Source: Pseudactinotalea terrae
GTDB taxonomy: Bacteria; Actinomycetota; Actinomycetes; Actinomycetales; Beutenbergiaceae
Reading direction: 5' to 3'
Assembly (NCBI RefSeq): GCF_009733845.1
Contig: NZ_WNXZ01000004.1
Span: 307,566 to 371,565 of the forward strand
Length of the DNA: 64,000 nucleotides
The first letter of the stretch is position 1. Each line of letters begins with the position of its first letter. Shown here in pieces: positions 60,401 through 64,000 of the stretch. The notes beneath the pieces were generated by a model that ran no database searches, was not told the origin of the DNA, and saw nothing but the letters and a program-made list of their open reading frames with translations. The translations under genes were made by a program, and so were the position numbers.

Positions 60401-61357
60401 ATGACTGCCACCGAAGCTCCCCCCGCCACGACGAGCGCACGGACGATCCGTGCGTCCCAGACGGACGCCCAGGGCTACCCGACCGAGCCACGCGCGAGAT
60501 GGATCCGCAGGGCTCCGCTCGTGCCGGCCTTCGTCTTCATGATCGTGGTCACGCAGCTGCCGTTCGTGGCCACCCTGGTGATCTCGTTCTTCCGCTGGGA
60601 CGCGTTCCGCCCCGACGATCGGGGGTTCGCGTGGTTCGACAACTACGTCAACGTCTTCGTCGACGCGGACATGCGGGCCTCGGTGCTCACCACGATCACC
60701 CTGACCGTCAGCGTGGTGCTGCTGAGCCTCGTCCTCGGTCTGGGTGTCGCGTTGCTGCTGAACCGGAAGTTCTTCGGCCGCAGCCTGGTGCGCACCATGA
60801 TCATCGCGCCGTTCCTCGTGGTCCCCGTCGCTGCCGCGCTGCTGTTCAAGCACGCGATCTACAACCCGACCTTCGGGCTGATCAACGGCGTGCTCGGCTG
60901 GTTCGGCCTCGAGGGCGTCGACTGGATCACCCAGTTCCCGCTGGGGTCGATCATCTTCCAGCTCGTCTGGCAGTGGACACCCTTCATGACACTGATCCTG
61001 CTCGCCGGGCTGCAGTCGCGTGACCACGAGGTCCTCGAGGCCGCAGGTCTCGACGGCGCCAGCTCGTGGCAGATGTTCGTCTTCATGACGCTGCCGCACA
61101 TGCGCCGCTATCTCGAGCTCGCGGGGCTCCTCGGGGCGATCTACATCGTGCAGAACTTCGACGCGGTCTTCACGATCACGTCCGGCTCGCTCGGCACGGC
61201 CAACCTGCCCTACACGATCTACCAGACCCTCTTCACCGCGCAGAACTACGGGCTCGCATCCGCGCAGGGCGTGCTCGTGGTGATCGGCACGATCATCGTG
61301 TCGACCTTCGCGCTGCGATCGGTGTCGAGCCTGCTGAAGGAAGAGGCATCACGATGA
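60401..61357 (+). CDS. polyol ABC permease (SmoF type)
   Basis: 318 residues with six predicted membrane segments (APLVPAFVFMIVVTQLPFVA first). The EAA loop is VLEAAGLDGASSWQMFVFMT, and FDAVFTITSGSLGTANLPYT is conserved in SmoF/polyol permeases. It partners with the next permease (ATGA overlap). Lies 14 bp after the binding protein. Confidence 0.9.
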   Translation: MTATEAPPATTSARTIRASQTDAQGYPTEPRARWIRRAPLVPAFVFMIVVTQLPFVATLVISFFRWDAFRPDDRGFAWFDNYVNVFVDADMRASVLTTITLTVSVVLLSLVLGLGVALLLNRKFFGRSLVRTMIIAPFLVVPVAAALLFKHAIYNPTFGLINGVLGWFGLEGVDWITQFPLGSIIFQLVWQWTPFMTLILLAGLQSRDHEVLEAAGLDGASSWQMFVFMTLPHMRRYLELAGLLGAIYIVQNFDAVFTITSGSLGTANLPYTIYQTLFTAQNYGLASAQGVLVVIGTIIVSTFALRSVSSLLKEEASR

Positions 61358-62244
61358 CCGCCGTCGCTGCTGCACCCACCCGCCGCGTCCGTGCGGCATC
61401 CGCCCCCGGCCGCAGTCGCGAGTCCCGTGGCACCCGCCTGGGTCTCGGCCTGGCCGCCTGGGCCGTGGGACTGCTGTTCGTGCTCCCGCTCGTGTGGATG
61501 GTGCTCACGAGCTTGCACTCCGAGACCGACGCGGCGAGCCCCTCGCCGCAGGTCTTCGCACCGCTCACGCTGGAGGGGTACCGGGAGTTCTTCGGCGCGG
61601 CCTCGGGGGCGAACCCGTGGCCGGCGCTGATCAACTCGCTGTGGGCAGCCGGCGTCAGCACGATCCTCGTGGTCCTGCTCGCCGTGCCGGCCGCGTACGC
61701 GCTGTCGGTGAAGCCGGTCCGCAAGTGGTCCGACGTGATGTTCTTCTTCCTCAGCACGAAGTTCCTGCCCGCGGTGGCCGGACTGATGCCGCTCTACCTG
61801 ATCGCCGGGCGGCTGCAGATCCTCGACAACATCTGGTTCCTGCTGATCATCTACGCGGCGATGAACCTGCCGATCGCCGTGTGGATGCTCCGATCGTTCC
61901 TCGTGGACATCCCGCCCGCGCTCTTCGAGGCAGCATCGCTCGACGGCGCGGGGCTGCTGACCACGCTGCGCCGGATCATCCTTCCGATCATCTCGCCGGG
62001 GGTGGCCGCGACCGCGCTGATCTGCTTCATCTTCGCGTGGAACGAGATGCTGTTCGCCCGCGTGCTGACAGGCGTGACCGCGAACACCGCACCGGTGTAC
62101 CTCACCGGTTTCGTCACGTCGCAGGGGCAGTTCCTCGCCCAGGTGTGCGCCGCCGCCACCGTAGTCTCGCTCCCGGTGCTGATCGCCGGGTTCGCCGCGC
62201 AGGACAAGCTGGTGCAGGGACTCTCGATGGGAGCAGTGAAATGA
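61354..62244 (+). CDS. polyol ABC permease (SmoG type)
   Basis: 296 residues from the ATG at 61354. Six membrane segments begin with GLAAWAVGLLFVLPLVWMVL. The EAA loop is LFEAASLDGAGLLTTLRRII, and the FSTKFLPAV-like segment SDVMFFFLSTKFLPAVAGLM and C-terminus KLVQGLSMGAVK are typical of SmoG. It overlaps SmoF and the dehydrogenase by ATGA. No ATPase follows. Confidence 0.9.
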   Translation: MTAVAAAPTRRVRAASAPGRSRESRGTRLGLGLAAWAVGLLFVLPLVWMVLTSLHSETDAASPSPQVFAPLTLEGYREFFGAASGANPWPALINSLWAAGVSTILVVLLAVPAAYALSVKPVRKWSDVMFFFLSTKFLPAVAGLMPLYLIAGRLQILDNIWFLLIIYAAMNLPIAVWMLRSFLVDIPPALFEAASLDGAGLLTTLRRIILPIISPGVAATALICFIFAWNEMLFARVLTGVTANTAPVYLTGFVTSQGQFLAQVCAAATVVSLPVLIAGFAAQDKLVQGLSMGAVK

Positions 62245-63719
62245 CGCAGGAACCGATCCCGCTCACCGCGGCCAACCTCGAGGCGATCGCCGCCCGCGGG
62301 GTCACGGTGCCCACCTACGACCGCAGCGCGGTCACCGCCGGCATCGTCCACCTCGGTGTCGGGGCCTTCCACCGGGTGCACCAGGCCGTCTACACCGACG
62401 ACGTGCTGGCCGCCGGCGCGACCACCTGGGGCATCTGCGGCGTCGGGGTGCTCCCGCAGGACGCGCAGATGGCCGAGGTGCTGCGATCCCAGGACCACCT
62501 CTACACGGTGCTCGAGAAGGTCGACGACGGCGTCTCCGCCCGGGTGATCGGCTCGATCGTCGACTACCTGCTCGCCCCCGAGGATCCCGAGGCCGTCGTG
62601 GCCAAGATCGCCGACCCGGCCACGAAGATCGTCTCGCTGACGATCACCGAGGGCGGCTACAGCGTCAACGAGGCCACCGGCTCGTTCGACCCCACGCCCG
62701 AGGTGCTGGCCGACCTCGAACCGGGAACGACGCCGTCGACGGCTTTCGGTCTCGTCGTGGCCGGGCTCGCCCGACGGCGGGAGAGCGGGACCGGCCCGCT
62801 GACGGTGATGTCCTGCGACAACCTGCCCGGCAACGGCGATCTCGCCAAGCTGGCGTTCGGGGCGTTCGCGGAGCGCATCGACCCCGAGCTGGGGCGTTGG
62901 GTACGGGATGAGGTCGCGTTCCCGAACACGATGGTCGACAGGATCGCGCCCGTGACGACCGATGCCGATCGCACCCTGCTGGCGGAGACCTTCGGTGTGG
63001 TCGACGGCTGGCCCGCCGTGTGCGAGCCGTTCCGGATGTGGGTGGTGCAGGAGCGGTTCGTGGCCGGCCGACCGGCCTGGGACGAGGCCGGCGCCACGTT
63101 CGCCGACGACGTGCGCCCGTACGAGCTGATGAAGCTCGGGCTGCTCAACTCCTCGCACCAGGCGCTCGCCTACTTCGGCCACCTGCTCGGGCACGTCTAC
63201 GCCGACAAGGCTGCGACCGACCCGGACATCGCCGAGCTGGTGCGGCGCTACCTCGCCGAGGCCACCCCCGCCATCCCGCGTGAGCCGGAGATGGACCTGG
63301 AGGGCTTCCGCGACGAGCTGCTGCCCCGGTTCTCGAACGCGGCGATCGGCGACACCGTCGCCCGGCTCGCGGCCTACTCCTCCGACCGCATCCCGCAGTG
63401 GCTGGTGCCGGTGATCCGCGAGAACATCGCGGCAGGCCGTCCGGTGACGCATGCGGCGGCGATCGTGGCGAGCTGGGCCAGGTACGCCGAGGGCATCGAC
63501 GAGCAGGGGGAACCGATCCACGCCGTCGACAACCGGTGGCAGGAGCGGCACGCCGCCGCGCTCGCCCAGGCCGAGGACCCGCTCGCGTTCGTGCGCAGCA
63601 CCAGCATGTTCGGCGACCTGGCTGAGCGGCCCGAGTTCACCGAGCCGTACCTCGCTGCCCTGCACACCCTCCGCACCGACGGCGCCCGCGCCACGCTGCA
63701 GCAGCTGCTGGCCGGCTGA
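62241..63719 (+). CDS. mannitol/polyol 2-dehydrogenase (long-chain, MtlD/M2DH type)
   Basis: 492 residues, the size of Pseudomonas mannitol 2-dehydrogenase. The N-terminal cofactor domain has IVHLGVGAFHRVHQAVYTDD; the C-terminal domain has YELMKLGLLNSSHQALAYFG with the catalytic Lys, Asn and His of polyol-specific long-chain dehydrogenases. It oxidises D-mannitol (or arabinitol/sorbitol) to the ketose with NAD. It is the last gene of the polyol operon, coupled by ATGA to SmoG. Confidence 0.93.
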   Translation: MTQEPIPLTAANLEAIAARGVTVPTYDRSAVTAGIVHLGVGAFHRVHQAVYTDDVLAAGATTWGICGVGVLPQDAQMAEVLRSQDHLYTVLEKVDDGVSARVIGSIVDYLLAPEDPEAVVAKIADPATKIVSLTITEGGYSVNEATGSFDPTPEVLADLEPGTTPSTAFGLVVAGLARRRESGTGPLTVMSCDNLPGNGDLAKLAFGAFAERIDPELGRWVRDEVAFPNTMVDRIAPVTTDADRTLLAETFGVVDGWPAVCEPFRMWVVQERFVAGRPAWDEAGATFADDVRPYELMKLGLLNSSHQALAYFGHLLGHVYADKAATDPDIAELVRRYLAEATPAIPREPEMDLEGFRDELLPRFSNAAIGDTVARLAAYSSDRIPQWLVPVIRENIAAGRPVTHAAAIVASWARYAEGIDEQGEPIHAVDNRWQERHAAALAQAEDPLAFVRSTSMFGDLAERPEFTEPYLAALHTLRTDGARATLQQLLAG

Positions 63720-63723
63720 CACT

Positions 63724-63767
63724 GCCGGCCCGCGGCTGCCCTGTCGTCCGGGCACCGCGAGGCCGGC
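63724..63767 (+). terminator. hairpin after polyol operon
   Basis: GCCGGCCCGCGG (63724-63735) can pair with CCGCGAGGCCGGC (63755-63767) with one bulged base, around a 19-base loop. It lies 5 bp after the dehydrogenase stop. No U-tract is present. Confidence 0.5.
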
Positions 63768-63856
63768 CGCGGCCTGCCCTCCCGCCTGCACTCCCGCGCG
63801 CGTACCAGCGCTAGCCTCGCGCCCGCGTCGGCGCCCCGGTCCGCCCTCCCTCTTGC

Positions 63857-63875
63857 GCCGAGTTCGGTGCAGACC
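63857..63875. repeat. partial copy of the 48.2-kb hairpin arm
   Basis: GCCGAGTTCGGTGCAGACC matches the left arm at 48231 at 18 of 19 positions, then similarity stops abruptly just before the probable IS end. The right arm is not seen before the window ends. Confidence 0.6.
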
Positions 63876-63930
63876 CTGACTGCCAGACTGCTTGTGAGTC
63901 AGTTGTCCTCGATTTGAGGAGCTGATTGTT

Positions 63931-64000
63931 GTGTCTGTTCGAAGGTTCCGTACTGCGGAGCAGAAGCGAGAGCTGGTCTATGAGTATGTCGGGCTTGGGT
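63931..64000 (+). CDS. IS transposase N-terminus (partial, runs off window)
   Basis: GTG at 63931, with GAGGAG nine to fourteen bases upstream, opens MSVRRFRTAEQKRELVYEYV followed by GLG to the edge. A helix-turn-helix start of this kind is seen in IS3-family OrfA transposases. The stretch is visibly richer in A/T than everything before it, consistent with recent insertion. Only 23 codons are seen, so the family is tentative. Confidence 0.55.
   Translation, partial: MSVRRFRTAEQKRELVYEYVGLG

Noticed and set aside
61851..63791. 646-codon minus-strand frame opposite the polyol dehydrogenase
   Set aside because: Shadow of SmoG and the dehydrogenase; composition typical of antisense high-GC frames.

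Overview
The window is 64 kb of very GC-rich DNA packed with short-spaced, often ATGA/GTGA-overlapping operons and many GTG starts. This points to a high-GC actinobacterium. The mix of soluble glycosidases, lipoprotein sugar-binding proteins, PadR, LacI, DeoR and GntR regulators, an MbfA-like iron protein and HglS-type lysine catabolism would suit a soil or plant-litter Micrococcales-type organism, but that placement is inference. No rRNA, tRNA or CRISPR array was found.

Layout. (1) 1-16.1 kb: a sugar-utilisation block. A minus-strand series encodes a YihT/LacD-type aldolase, an Asp/Glu-racemase-like protein, a GH13_18 (sucrose phosphorylase-type) enzyme, a GH36-like glycosidase and a tandem metallo-beta-lactamase-fold protein cut by the window edge. 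Around it lie an FAD oxidoreductase, two ABC sugar permeases, their lipoprotein binding protein and a GH38 alpha-mannosidase. Six copies of one LacI-type operator motif sit at its promoters, so the block looks like one regulon. (2) 16-18.4 kb: a PadR-controlled drug-type ABC exporter. (3) 18.4-24.9 kb: an LplB/YtcP/LipO-type oligosaccharide importer divergent from a GH95 alpha-L-fucosidase. (4) 24.9-32.8 kb: a sugar-acid block with a CoA transferase, a solute-binding-protein homologue without signal peptide, a MaoC hydratase, a COG3618 lactonase, a Gfo/Idh dehydrogenase, a PGDH-like oxidoreductase, a TIM-barrel isomerase/decarboxylase, a GntR regulator and an SMP-30 lactonase. (5) 32.8-45.3 kb: a LacI regulator, three glycosidases (GH65-like, GH78, beta-propeller), two small membrane proteins, and GH42 and GH2 beta-galactosidases. 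(6) 45.4-57.9 kb: housekeeping or accessory genes, including an MbfA-like ferritin-VIT fusion, an aldo/keto reductase, PIG-L, App1 and UspA proteins, the lysine-catabolism pair ALDH7/HglS, a TRIC channel and an FAD monooxygenase. (7) 58-63.7 kb: a DeoR-polyol ABC importer-mannitol-dehydrogenase operon. (8) 63.9 kb to the end: the start of an IS element.

How it fits together: glycosidases release monosaccharides (mannose, fucose, rhamnose, galactose), binding-protein-dependent permeases import them, and oxidative or phosphorolytic enzymes degrade them. None of the three importers carries its own ATPase, so a shared MsiK-type ATPase elsewhere is likely. The least understood part is 24.9-27.6 kb, where a CoA transferase, a signal-less binding-protein homologue and a hydratase are translationally coupled behind a fucosidase.
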